This document shows positions 8,123-14,706 of a stretch of 18,476 nt of DNA, piece by piece. How positions within the stretch are numbered: the stretch's first letter is position 1; the number at the start of each line of letters is the position of its first letter. Source of the DNA: Firmicutes bacterium UBA2296 (GTDB taxonomy: Bacteria; Bacillota; UBA994). The DNA is taken from the NCBI GenBank assembly GCA_002345475.1, contig DDWC01000075.1, positions 1-18,476 of the forward strand. The letters run 5' to 3'. A model generated the notes under the pieces. It did no database searches. It was not told the DNA's origin and saw only the letters and a program-made list of their open reading frames with translations. Position numbers and translations under genes: made by a program.

Positions 8123-8425
8123 CTAATGCCGAGGTTCTACACGGCCAACAGACGTGCCCAGGTAGCGATCAATGGCGTATATGAGCTGGTCGATGCTCAC
8201 CTGGCGTGTCGCAGGATCGTCATCGGAGAGGCAGTGTCTTACGTGATCCGCCAGGATCATCTTGGCCGCACCATTGATGGCCGACAGAACTGCCGATATC
8301 TGGATGAGCAGCTCGCTGCAGTCGTTCTCCTCCTGTGCCATGCGCTTGACCGCCTCCAAATGGCCGATGGCTCGGGAAAGTCTGTCGATTACCGCCTTAT
8401 TCTGTGGGTGATGATGAACAGTCAT
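8123..8425 (-). CDS. csoR: CsoR-family metal-sensing transcriptional repressor
   Basis: A 100-residue all-helical repressor of the CsoR/RcnR/FrmR family, which binds DNA as a homotetramer and lets go when it binds a metal or reacts with its inducer. The copper-sensor ligands are all present: Cys36 (END-C-SELL), His61 and Cys65 (DHVRHC), in the same spacing as known Cu(I) sensors. The N-terminus adds three His (4-6), and the GHLEAVKRM segment supplies His22, which could allow a different metal or tune the site. The frame is open for 30 codons upstream, but ATG at 8423-8425 follows AGGAGGTG and starts the family's normal length. The upstream extension would be translated from the operator palindrome, so it is rejected. 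It is the first gene of a two-gene unit with DUF3147 and probably represses itself. No copper ATPase or chaperone gene is nearby, so copper is likely but not certain. Confidence 0.88.
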   Translation of the reverse strand: MTVHHHPQNKAVIDRLSRAIGHLEAVKRMAQEENDCSELLIQISAVLSAINGAAKMILADHVRHCLSDDDPATRQVSIDQLIYAIDRYLGTSVGRVEPRH

Positions 8426-8435
8426 GTGGCACCTC

Positions 8436-8460
8436 CTATATCCCCCCCGGGGGGATATAG
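8436..8460. promoter_or_regulatory. 25-bp perfect palindrome, probable CsoR operator
   Basis: CTATATCCCCCC (8436-8447) and GGGGGGATATAG (8449-8460) are perfect inverted repeats around one C. Runs of C and G flanked by AT-rich ends are the known form of CsoR operators. The site lies between the -10 box (8463-8468) and the csoR ribosome binding site, covering the expected transcription start, an ideal place for repression. No other gene start adjoins it, so autoregulation of csoR-DUF3147 is the simplest reading. Confidence 0.8.
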
Positions 8461-8462
8461 CT

Positions 8463-8468
8463 ATTATA
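8463..8468 (-). promoter_or_regulatory. -10 box of the csoR-DUF3147 promoter
   Basis: A perfect TATAAT on the minus strand, with transcription expected to start about seven bases on, inside the palindrome. The sequence 17 bases upstream (TGTATG) is a poor -35 box, so basal expression may be modest. I see no hairpin with a U tract between the CDGSH gene stop (8536) and this box, so some read-through from upstream is possible. Confidence 0.6.
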
Positions 8469-8535
8469 CACCATAGACGACGTGTCATACAGGACTTCAT
8501 CAAATGGCATAACAAAACGCTGCTAATTGCCGACT

Positions 8536-9216
8536 CTATTCTCTGAACTTCGCTGCAACGTGGGCTGCATCACAAAAAGGCTTGTTCTTCGAGTGACCGC
8601 ACCGGCAAAGGGCAACCCGGTTGCGAGGTTCATACATGTGGCCGTCTTCTCCTTCTATGGGTATGTACCCTTTGACAAAAATGGCGCATCCTACACCCTT
8701 CTCAGGGTCCTGCAGTATGGAAATACAAGGTTCATAATCGTTTTCAAATACATTGCCGTCTTTATCTCTGGCCACCAGCCGACCGGCCGGACAGTCGCTG
8801 GCTCCCCTTATGCCTTCCTCTAAGTCGACACCACCGCTGGCGGTCTCCAGGAGGTCCCAGGCGTTCCCCGCGTCGCGATAGCAGAAGCGCGCGTAAGCAC
8901 AGCGGTTATCGTCCAGGAGGTCAACAACAGGTCCGGGCAGGACTTCGGCGCGTTCCACGAAACTTTCCCTCGACGCGGTTTCGCTACCCACAAAGGCAAA
9001 GTGGGCATGGGCTCCGTCACAGAAAGGGGGTATTTTGGACTTCCCACACCGGCAAAGCGAATACACCTGGCGCTGAGGCAGTTCGCGGCCCGGAACATAC
9101 ACATAGTGATCATCTACGGGCGTAATAATTTCCTCGATCAGAGGCACCCCACCGCGAACGATAATAGGACCGTTCTTCGTGATTTTGATACTCATACCTT
9201 TGGCTTGCTCGGTCAA
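8536..9216 (-). CDS. CDGSH iron-sulfur domain protein with two CDGSH motifs and a middle Cys-rich domain
   Basis: A soluble 226-residue iron-sulfur protein. Two CDGSH 2Fe-2S sites are complete, each with three Cys and one His: Cys55, Cys57, Cys66 and His70 (CRCGKSKIPPFCDGAH), and Cys204, Cys206, Cys215 and His219 (CRCGHSKNKPFCDAAH). The middle part has Cys106, Cys112 (RCAYARFC), Cys142 (DCPAGRLV) and Cys164 or Cys177, resembling the single-cluster ferredoxin-like domain found between CDGSH motifs in related proteins. Such proteins are thought to move electrons or clusters; no enzyme activity can be inferred. The frame starts at TTG (9214-9216), 12 bases after GAGAGG; ATG at 9193-9195 is the alternative, but its nearby AAAGG is too close. 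It follows the MATE gene by 17 bases and is surely in the same transcript. Confidence 0.88.
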   Translation of the reverse strand: MTEQAKGMSIKITKNGPIIVRGGVPLIEEIITPVDDHYVYVPGRELPQRQVYSLCRCGKSKIPPFCDGAHAHFAFVGSETASRESFVERAEVLPGPVVDLLDDNRCAYARFCYRDAGNAWDLLETASGGVDLEEGIRGASDCPAGRLVARDKDGNVFENDYEPCISILQDPEKGVGCAIFVKGYIPIEGEDGHMYEPRNRVALCRCGHSKNKPFCDAAHVAAKFRE

Positions 9217-9233
9217 GTCTTGTCACGTCCTCT

Positions 9234-10604
9234 CTATGCATCTGCGCCCGTCAGGGGCGCAACCGTTTTCACCACTGCCTTGTCCTTCCAGGCGCCGCTA
9301 AAGAAACGAATGGAGGGAATCACACAGGCTACTCCCCAACCGGCGGGAATCGCCCACCAAACCCCGCGGTAACTGATGGCGGGGATGGATGTCAACCAGT
9401 AGGCTACCGCTACGCGGACTCCCAGATCGACGATGATGGTATACATTGGTACCATATTATCCCCTGCTCCCCGGAGCACGCTGTTGAATATGTTCATGGT
9501 GCCAAACAACAGGTAGAATACGGAGACAATCTTCAGGTATTCCATGCCGCGACTGATGACTTCGACCTCTTCGGCCTTAACAAACATCTGTAGCAGCTGC
9601 GGCCCAAAAATATAAACCAATAACGACATGGACACTGCACAGGTCGCAACCATCACCCAGGTTGCCTTAAGCCCGCGTTTGACCCTCTCTATTTGCCCTG
9701 CGCCGATATTCTGGCCGGCGAAGGTGGATAGAGCCATGCCCAGGTTCATGATGGGCATGAGGGCAAAGCTATCCAGCCTGGCGGCGGCAGTATTGGCTGC
9801 CATGGTCGCTCCACCAAAAGAGTTGATGAGCGACTGCACCGCCATAAACCCCATGGAGGCGACCGATTGCTGCACCGCGCTAGGTATGCCAATGCGCAGA
9901 ACCTGCCGGAAAATACTCAGATCAAAAACCCATTCACCGCGCCCGATGGCCAGAAGCGGCACTCTGCGGTATACGTACACTGTCAGCAAAACTGAAGCCA
10001 GTGCCACGGAAATGACTGTGGCCCATGCCACGCCCTTTACTCCCCATCCGCGCACTGCGACGAAATAGATGTTGAGGATGATATTGCTCACGGTGGAGAT
10101 CATAAGAAAGTACAGCGGTGTGCGGGAGTCTCCCAAAGCCCGCAGGAATCCGGCTAACGAGTTGTAGACGAAGGAGAAAATCATGCCACCCAGGTAAATG
10201 TGCATGTAGGAGACCGCACTGCCGAGAATCTCCGGCGGAGTGTTAAGTAGAACGAGCAGAGGGCGCGCCAGCAGAATGCCGACGCCGGAAACCAGCAGTC
10301 CGGCGCCCATCTGGAAAATGAGTGCTGTGGAAACACTGCGACGTAGCTTTTCGTGCTGTTTAGCCCCGTAATACTGGGATATTACTACGCCCGAACCGAC
10401 GGTAAGGCCAACAACCATAGAAACAAGAAGAAAAATGACCGGGAAGCTGGTTCCCACGGCAGCCAGCGCGTTGGGACCAACGTAGCGGCCGACAACTATG
10501 GAATCCACCATATTGTACATTTGCTGAAAAACAGCACCAATCAGCATTGGCACCGTGAAAAGCAATATCTGCCTGAACTCTGGGCCCTTGGTCATATCCT
10601 TCAT
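9234..10604 (-). CDS. MATE-family multidrug/organic-cation efflux transporter
   Basis: A 456-residue membrane protein of the MATE family, which exports drugs or organic cations using a sodium or proton gradient. The family start is clear (FTVPMLIGAVFQQMYNMVDSIVVGRYVGPNALAAVG) and is echoed in the second half (IGIPSAVQQSVASMGFMAVQSLINSFG), giving the expected two six-helix halves; GQNIGAGQ near 295 is also typical. Length is normal. The ATG at 10602-10604 has a GAGGGG ribosome binding site eight bases upstream. It begins a two-gene unit with the CDGSH protein. The substrate is unknown and no local regulator is visible. Confidence 0.92.
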   Translation of the reverse strand: MKDMTKGPEFRQILLFTVPMLIGAVFQQMYNMVDSIVVGRYVGPNALAAVGTSFPVIFLLVSMVVGLTVGSGVVISQYYGAKQHEKLRRSVSTALIFQMGAGLLVSGVGILLARPLLVLLNTPPEILGSAVSYMHIYLGGMIFSFVYNSLAGFLRALGDSRTPLYFLMISTVSNIILNIYFVAVRGWGVKGVAWATVISVALASVLLTVYVYRRVPLLAIGRGEWVFDLSIFRQVLRIGIPSAVQQSVASMGFMAVQSLINSFGGATMAANTAAARLDSFALMPIMNLGMALSTFAGQNIGAGQIERVKRGLKATWVMVATCAVSMSLLVYIFGPQLLQMFVKAEEVEVISRGMEYLKIVSVFYLLFGTMNIFNSVLRGAGDNMVPMYTIIVDLGVRVAVAYWLTSIPAISYRGVWWAIPAGWGVACVIPSIRFFSGAWKDKAVVKTVAPLTGADA

Positions 10605-10649
10605 GGCTGTCGCCCCTCACTGCTGTCATACTTCTGGCAACCGACAATT

Positions 10650-10658
10650 ATCATACCA
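10650..10658 (-). promoter_or_regulatory. Candidate extended -10 element of the MATE-CDGSH operon
   Basis: On the minus strand TGGTATGAT (10658 to 10650) fits TGn followed by a good -10 hexamer, about 45 bases before the MATE ATG. The -35 position is TTTTTC, which is T-rich but not consensus. The bases TCATACCA (10651-10658) recur inverted as TGGTATGA at 10742-10749, possibly by chance. Confidence 0.45.
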
Positions 10659-10688
10659 TATGGGAGTGCGGGGAAAAAGGCCAAGGGG

Positions 10689-10777
10689 CTCCTAGCTATT
10701 GGCTCTTAGTTCTTAGAGGTGTCCGAGCCCAAGGACGAAACTGGTATGACCAAGAGCCAAGAGCTAAGAACTAGGAG
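10689..10777. repeat. Inverted pair of four-unit 7-bp repeat arrays (consensus YTCTTRG)
   Basis: The left arm (10689-10716) is four head-to-tail heptamers: CTCCTAG, CTATTGG, CTCTTAG, TTCTTAG. The right arm (10750-10777), read on the minus strand, is CTCCTAG, TTCTTAG, CTCTTGG, CTCTTGG. The outer ends pair perfectly over ten bases (GGGCTCCTAG with CTAGGAGCCC), the rest only partly, around a 33-base middle that itself has a GTCC/GGAC hairpin. The last unit of the right arm contains the stop codon of the amidase gene. It lacks a U tract, so it is not a normal terminator. It is probably a dispersed small repeat of the genome, perhaps acting as an mRNA end or stabiliser between the amidase and MATE genes. 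Confidence 0.8.
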
Positions 10778-11589
10778 CCCTCAGCGCAAGTAATACCCAG
10801 ATCCACCCGCGCACCCCGTATCGGCAACTGACGCCTGACGGAGGAAACAAGGCTCATATCCAGTTCAACGATGGCGTCGACATCGCCTGGGCCGCTGTCG
10901 TGCAGCACCCGACCCCAGGGATCGCAGACTATGCTGTGGCCATAGGATACGTATGAAGCACGCTCCACGCGAGCCGGAGCCACGCCCACGGTGTAGACCT
11001 GGTTGTCTACGGCCCTGGCCCGAAAGTGCAGCTCCCAGTGCGCCGGACCAGTGGTCATATTAAAGGCGCCCGGGTAGATAAAAACGTCTGCCCCTTCCCG
11101 GGCCATGAGGCTGGCCAGCTCGGCAAAGCGGATGTCAAAGCAAATACCCAGGGCCACCCTGCCCCAGGGAGTGTCAAACGCGGTAACAGTATCCCCCGCA
11201 GAAAGGACATCCGACTCGCGAAAGTATTGTCCGCCATCGACATTTATGTCGAAGAGGTGAACCTTCCGGTGTCTGGCCACTTGTCTGCCCTGTCCGTCAT
11301 AGACAAAGGACGTATTATAGATTAGCCCGTCAAGAAGTTCCGGCAGCGACCCGGCCACTATGTAAATACCTAACTCTGCGGCCAGGGATGATAGCGCTGT
11401 TTGCGCTTCGCCCCCCGGAGGCTCGCCATAACGGGCAAACCTGCTTGTGTCGTAGGGTGAGCAGAACATCTCCGGCAACACCGCCATTTGTGCCCCTGCG
11501 GACGCCTGTTTTCTTATTCTTTCCACCGCGGTCCTGATGTTTCGGGCTTTGTCGTCGGTGACAGCCATTTGTATCAAGGCAATTCTCAT
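10771..11589 (-). CDS. Nitrilase-superfamily carbon-nitrogen hydrolase (omega-amidase/NIT2-like)
   Basis: A soluble 272-residue amidase. The Glu-Lys-Cys triad is intact: Glu40 (VLPEMF), Lys109 (RHRKVHLFD) and Cys150 (LGICFDIRF), and the HWELHFRARAVDN segment near 198 is family-typical. The CFDIRFAEL and HLFDINVDGG wording is closest to the NIT2/omega-amidase branch, which hydrolyses alpha-keto-glutaramate or succinamate and related deaminated-glutathione compounds, but substrate cannot be fixed. The ATG (11587-11589) overlaps the Sir2 stop as ATGA, with GAGGACCT just upstream, so translation is probably coupled. The last codons (Ser, stop) lie inside a repeat that may have provided the stop. 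Confidence 0.9.
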   Translation of the reverse strand: MRIALIQMAVTDDKARNIRTAVERIRKQASAGAQMAVLPEMFCSPYDTSRFARYGEPPGGEAQTALSSLAAELGIYIVAGSLPELLDGLIYNTSFVYDGQGRQVARHRKVHLFDINVDGGQYFRESDVLSAGDTVTAFDTPWGRVALGICFDIRFAELASLMAREGADVFIYPGAFNMTTGPAHWELHFRARAVDNQVYTVGVAPARVERASYVSYGHSIVCDPWGRVLHDSGPGDVDAIVELDMSLVSSVRRQLPIRGARVDLGITCAEGS

Positions 11590-12233
11590 AGGTCCTCAAG
11601 CACCCTCTCACAATCTTTGTTGATGGCAATAACCCGTGCCCCATTATGCTCTGCCAGTTCAGGCAGCTGGTTGGCAGGATAGGTGGTGAGGCTACTGCCT
11701 ATCACGAGCAACAGATCCGCCTGCATGGTCTCCGCTATCGCCTGCTCCCAGTCCCTCAGGGGATCGCCATAGAGCACGACGTCTATATCAAAGAGACTGT
11801 TGCACACCCGGCAGTATACCAGCCGGTCCAACTCCTCCGGCAAGGCACCCACCAGGAGTCGCGAATCCTCACTGTGGCCGCAGGCACGGCACCGCAACAT
11901 AGCTGCATTCCCGTGCAGCTCGATAACCTTGCTGCTGCCTGCCTTCTGATGCAAGCCGTCCACGTTCTGGGTAATCACCGGCAAGCCTAACCGCGCCAGG
12001 GCCAGATGTGCAGCGTTGGGCTGCTGGTTACGCCATGCAGCCATAACGCTGAACAGCTCAAAGAACCCTAAAGGGTCGGAAGAGAAATACTCACGGGAAA
12101 GGAAATCACGCACTGGCATGCCCTTCCACTGCATATCAAAGGTTGGAATCCCCGAAGGTGCCGAAATACCCGCGCCGGTAAAAGCCACGGGGTGACACGA
12201 TTCTTGCAGAGCGTGGAAAAGTTCGCGCCTCAC
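11586..12233 (-). CDS. Sir2-family NAD-dependent protein deacylase, short form
   Basis: A 215-residue sirtuin, expected to remove acyl groups from lysines using NAD and to release nicotinamide. Visible motifs: GAGIS at 20-24 (NAD site), TQNVDGLH at 88-95, the catalytic His107 in ELHG, four zinc Cys (115, 118, 141 and 144 in CRAC and CRVC), and GSSLTTYPAN near 178. It departs from the usual pattern in places: GIPTFDMQWKG instead of GIPDFRG/GIPTFRG, and VVLYGDPL instead of the usual VV(F/L)FGE, so activity may be altered or substrate-selective. It is somewhat shorter than the usual ~240. Start is GTG (12231-12233) with GGAGG about 11 bases upstream. It sits 22 bases after the clostripain-family gene and overlaps the amidase by four bases, so the three form one operon. 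Confidence 0.88.
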   Translation of the reverse strand: MRRELFHALQESCHPVAFTGAGISAPSGIPTFDMQWKGMPVRDFLSREYFSSDPLGFFELFSVMAAWRNQQPNAAHLALARLGLPVITQNVDGLHQKAGSSKVIELHGNAAMLRCRACGHSEDSRLLVGALPEELDRLVYCRVCNSLFDIDVVLYGDPLRDWEQAIAETMQADLLLVIGSSLTTYPANQLPELAEHNGARVIAINKDCERVLEDL

Positions 12234-12255
12234 CCTATCACCCGCCTCCCTATGG

Positions 12256-14586
12256 TCAGTTACGTATCGAAGGTGTCCAGTACTGATTGTTATAGATGTC
12301 GGTGATACGATAGCTCATCTGGTATCCATAGTCACCAACACTGAGGTTCTCAATCCGCCACTGCCCGGAAGCCACCATGGGCTCGCCCAGGAAATAGCTG
12401 TCAATGAACTCTCCGTCGTAGGTGTAATAGTCGCAGAGAAAATCTATCTGATCGCCGCGCACAATTTCCAGCAGACCCTTACCCACGGTTTCAGTTTCGA
12501 CGTTCGGGTCATACACCACCTGGGCACCCAAGACCATGCCGTAGGGATTCTGGTCGTCAAAAACCAGGATGATATCCACCCGTTGTCCATTCAACAGAGC
12601 CGGCACTCGGCCGCGAATCGAGTAACCATTCTCAAAGTGGTCATCGCTCACCAGGTAGTAGCTGACTATCTGACCGTTAAGGGCCAGCCATGTCCCGTCG
12701 AACTCCATAATCAGGTCCCCTGCGCTGTTGTATTCGTAAACGTTGTCCAAGCCCAGGTCGATAAAGCCCTCTCCGTCATCAATAAACACGTTAAGCTCCA
12801 TAAACTGAACCATGTCCCATTTTTCTTCCGGCAAAGCCAATACACGCTGGCTGTTCTTTACGCTAATCGCCAGATCCCCGGCTTCCAGCCGGTTCTCTGC
12901 GTAATAGTCAAGGGACGACCGGATACGCCCAACATCCAGCCAGCCCAAAGCGTCACCTACCAGACCTGTTATGCTACTGAAGTCACCTCCAGCCAGGAAC
13001 GCATTGAGCAGGGCTTCGAGGGTGCCGGTAGAGGTTCCCCCACTGGGCGGAGTCACGGGAGTGCCACCCAGCAGAACATCCAGCAGATTGCCGCCGCCAC
13101 CCGAGACTATCTGTCCTCCCGCGGAGAGACTGGCAAAGCTCCTGATGCAATCGCTGTAGGCGTCATCAATGCCTATCTCCTCATAGGTTTGCAGCATGGT
13201 CGTAAGGGTTGGCAGTCGGCCATAGGGGAAGAATATGGACAGGCCGTTGGCGTCTGCTATATTGCTGGTCGTGCGGTTATATTTCACGCAGCCCCGCAGC
13301 ACAGTGGCGAAGGACTTTGATTCGGAGGTGTTTATCTTGTCAGCAAAGTGCACCAGGTCTATCTGGTTTAGCTGTGATGACCTGGCAAACTCCTTGCTAC
13401 CAGCACGGGCATCGGAGACTCTCTTGAACTGGTCGGTGTCGATGAGTTCGCTGGTGGAGGCCGCAAAGGCAGTGAAAGCCTGGGGCACTGTGCCTTTGAA
13501 CTCCGCCAGATCTATCAGAGATAGCGTTGCCTGGTTGTTCGGAGTTTTGGCCTTGACGTCCTTGATGTAATCATCGATCAGTATCTTGCCGAGATCCACA
13601 GTAGGAATAGAAGAGTCGCGAGACAGAGCGGTGATGAAACCTGTGTAGTCCCAGCCAATGCCCGGTTCCACTTCTTCAGAGGCAATCATGTAATCGGCAA
13701 AGGGCTCGAGAACGATGGCTGTCTCAAAGGTGCCCATGAGACAGGCGTCAAAACCTATCCAGTCAAAAGTACAACCGCCTTGTTGCAGAGCCCGGGCGAT
13801 TTCACCCAGATCCATGGTGTTCTTGGGGAAGAACTCGTCGTAGCCATATCCCGCCAAAGAACCGCCGCCATGATCCCAGAGTATTAGCATGTATCGGTCC
13901 GCAGGGTAGCTTGTCGTACAGAAGCGGATGAAATCCGAGAGAGTATCAGGATCCACCATAGACTTGCGCCCCAGATTGTCCTGTAGCAAAACCAGCCCAT
14001 CATTGGTAACACGGTAACGCTGATTTGTTCTGTTGCTGATTACGGTGTTTTGCCAACGAGTGGCCCCGCCTGTTTCCACGATGATGTTGACCTTGCCTGA
14101 TATTTCAGCGTAAAGCATCTCCTGCAAATCCGCAGTGGCCATGCCGCTTTGCGATTCCAGATCACTGGCGCACATATATACCATCAGTGTCACCGTATCC
14201 GCGCCGTCGCCGACGGGAACGACACGCTTATCCCGGGCCAGGGGCGAGACTAACCTGACTACAGGGTACTCACCGGGGTCAGTCGATACAATCGGTCCCG
14301 GCGTGGGAGGAGGTGCATCCCCTGTGAACAACCCGCCCATGAAACGCATGGCGATAAATCCGATCACCAGCAGGATGAGCAAAGAAGGCATGCCGCCGGA
14401 GGATCTTGTGGAAGTAGTCCTCTCAGAGCTGCGTGGCTGAGATGGCAATGGGGCCGCTCGGCGGTCTGAATAACGTCGGGCATCTCCCACTGGACCGCTT
14501 CCCAGGCCGCTGCCCCGCCTTCCGACGGTACCGCTGCCCGTGCCGACACGCTTTTCTCGTCCGACAGGTCGTTTACCCTTGTCCAT
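12256..14586 (-). CDS. Membrane-anchored clostripain-family (C11) cysteine peptidase
   Basis: A 776-residue protease. Residues 1-65 are a basic, Gly/Ser/Arg-rich, probably disordered cytoplasmic tail; 66-85 (MPSLLILLVIGFIAMRFMGG) is one membrane helix, so the rest should face outward. The peptidase domain runs from about 130: the catalytic His239 is in LILWDHGGGS and Cys282 in GFDACLMGTFE, the His/Cys dyad of C11 enzymes, which normally prefer Arg or Lys sites. A Gly-rich linker (around 490-520, SGGGGNLLDVLLGG) leads to a beta-rich C-terminal region of about 230 residues that I do not recognise. The ATG (14584-14586) follows a modest AGGGGTG. It is first in an operon with the Sir2 and amidase genes. 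Its function is likely processing of surface or external proteins, but what it cuts is unknown. Confidence 0.87.
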   Translation of the reverse strand: MDKGKRPVGREKRVGTGSGTVGRRGSGLGSGPVGDARRYSDRRAAPLPSQPRSSERTTSTRSSGGMPSLLILLVIGFIAMRFMGGLFTGDAPPPTPGPIVSTDPGEYPVVRLVSPLARDKRVVPVGDGADTVTLMVYMCASDLESQSGMATADLQEMLYAEISGKVNIIVETGGATRWQNTVISNRTNQRYRVTNDGLVLLQDNLGRKSMVDPDTLSDFIRFCTTSYPADRYMLILWDHGGGSLAGYGYDEFFPKNTMDLGEIARALQQGGCTFDWIGFDACLMGTFETAIVLEPFADYMIASEEVEPGIGWDYTGFITALSRDSSIPTVDLGKILIDDYIKDVKAKTPNNQATLSLIDLAEFKGTVPQAFTAFAASTSELIDTDQFKRVSDARAGSKEFARSSQLNQIDLVHFADKINTSESKSFATVLRGCVKYNRTTSNIADANGLSIFFPYGRLPTLTTMLQTYEEIGIDDAYSDCIRSFASLSAGGQIVSGGGGNLLDVLLGGTPVTPPSGGTSTGTLEALLNAFLAGGDFSSITGLVGDALGWLDVGRIRSSLDYYAENRLEAGDLAISVKNSQRVLALPEEKWDMVQFMELNVFIDDGEGFIDLGLDNVYEYNSAGDLIMEFDGTWLALNGQIVSYYLVSDDHFENGYSIRGRVPALLNGQRVDIILVFDDQNPYGMVLGAQVVYDPNVETETVGKGLLEIVRGDQIDFLCDYYTYDGEFIDSYFLGEPMVASGQWRIENLSVGDYGYQMSYRITDIYNNQYWTPSIRN

Positions 14587-14632
14587 TTTTGGTACACCCC
14601 TATCTATCTATGAGAAGCCTGTCTCTGACACC

Positions 14633-14641
14633 ATTCTACCA
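14633..14641 (-). promoter_or_regulatory. Candidate extended -10 element of the clostripain-Sir2-amidase operon
   Basis: Minus-strand TGGTAGAAT (14641 to 14633) is TGn plus a near-consensus -10 hexamer, about 47 bases before the ATG. The region just upstream carries an inverted repeat that would cover the -35 position. Confidence 0.45.
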
Positions 14642-14649
14642 CTATTGCA

Positions 14650-14671
14650 GGCCCAGGTCTGACCTGCGGCC
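14650..14671. repeat. Inverted repeat GGCC-CAGGT-ctg-ACCTG-c-GGCC upstream of the clostripain gene
   Basis: Arms GGCCCAGGT (14650-14658) and ACCTG-c-GGCC (14662-14671) are complementary apart from one unpaired C. The core GGTCTGACC looks like the GGTCnGACC type of site bound by GntR-family regulators, and it overlaps the -35 position of the promoter candidate. It could instead be a second hairpin after the upstream terminator. No GntR gene is in the window. Confidence 0.4.
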
Positions 14672-14679
14672 AAACAGCT

Positions 14680-14706
14680 AAAAACAAAAAGGTAGCGTCG
14701 CTACCT
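14680..14706 (-). terminator. Rho-independent terminator overlapping the protease stop codon
   Basis: AGGTAGCG (14690-14697) and CGCTACCT (14699-14706) are perfect complements; with a realistic loop the stem is about six bp. The minus-strand transcript continues as UUUUUGUUUUUAG. The protease stop codon (TAG, 14701-14703) lies in the stem, so a terminating ribosome would compete with hairpin formation. Confidence 0.75.

Noticed and set aside
8426..8515. N-terminal extension of csoR by 30 codons
   Set aside because: It would be translated from the operator and promoter and lacks similarity to the family; AGGAGGTG precedes the internal ATG.
10689..10777. CRISPR-like array
   Set aside because: Units are seven bases, contiguous without spacers and inverted between arms; no cas genes are present.
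10771..12233. Nicotinamide salvage pair (sirtuin releasing nicotinamide, amidase removing it)
   Set aside because: Known nicotinamidases are of the isochorismatase type, not this nitrilase type, so the idea is not supported by the family.
12583..13320. 245-residue open frame opposite the clostripain-family gene
   Set aside because: Antisense shadow of a gene with clear catalytic motifs; no ribosome binding site.
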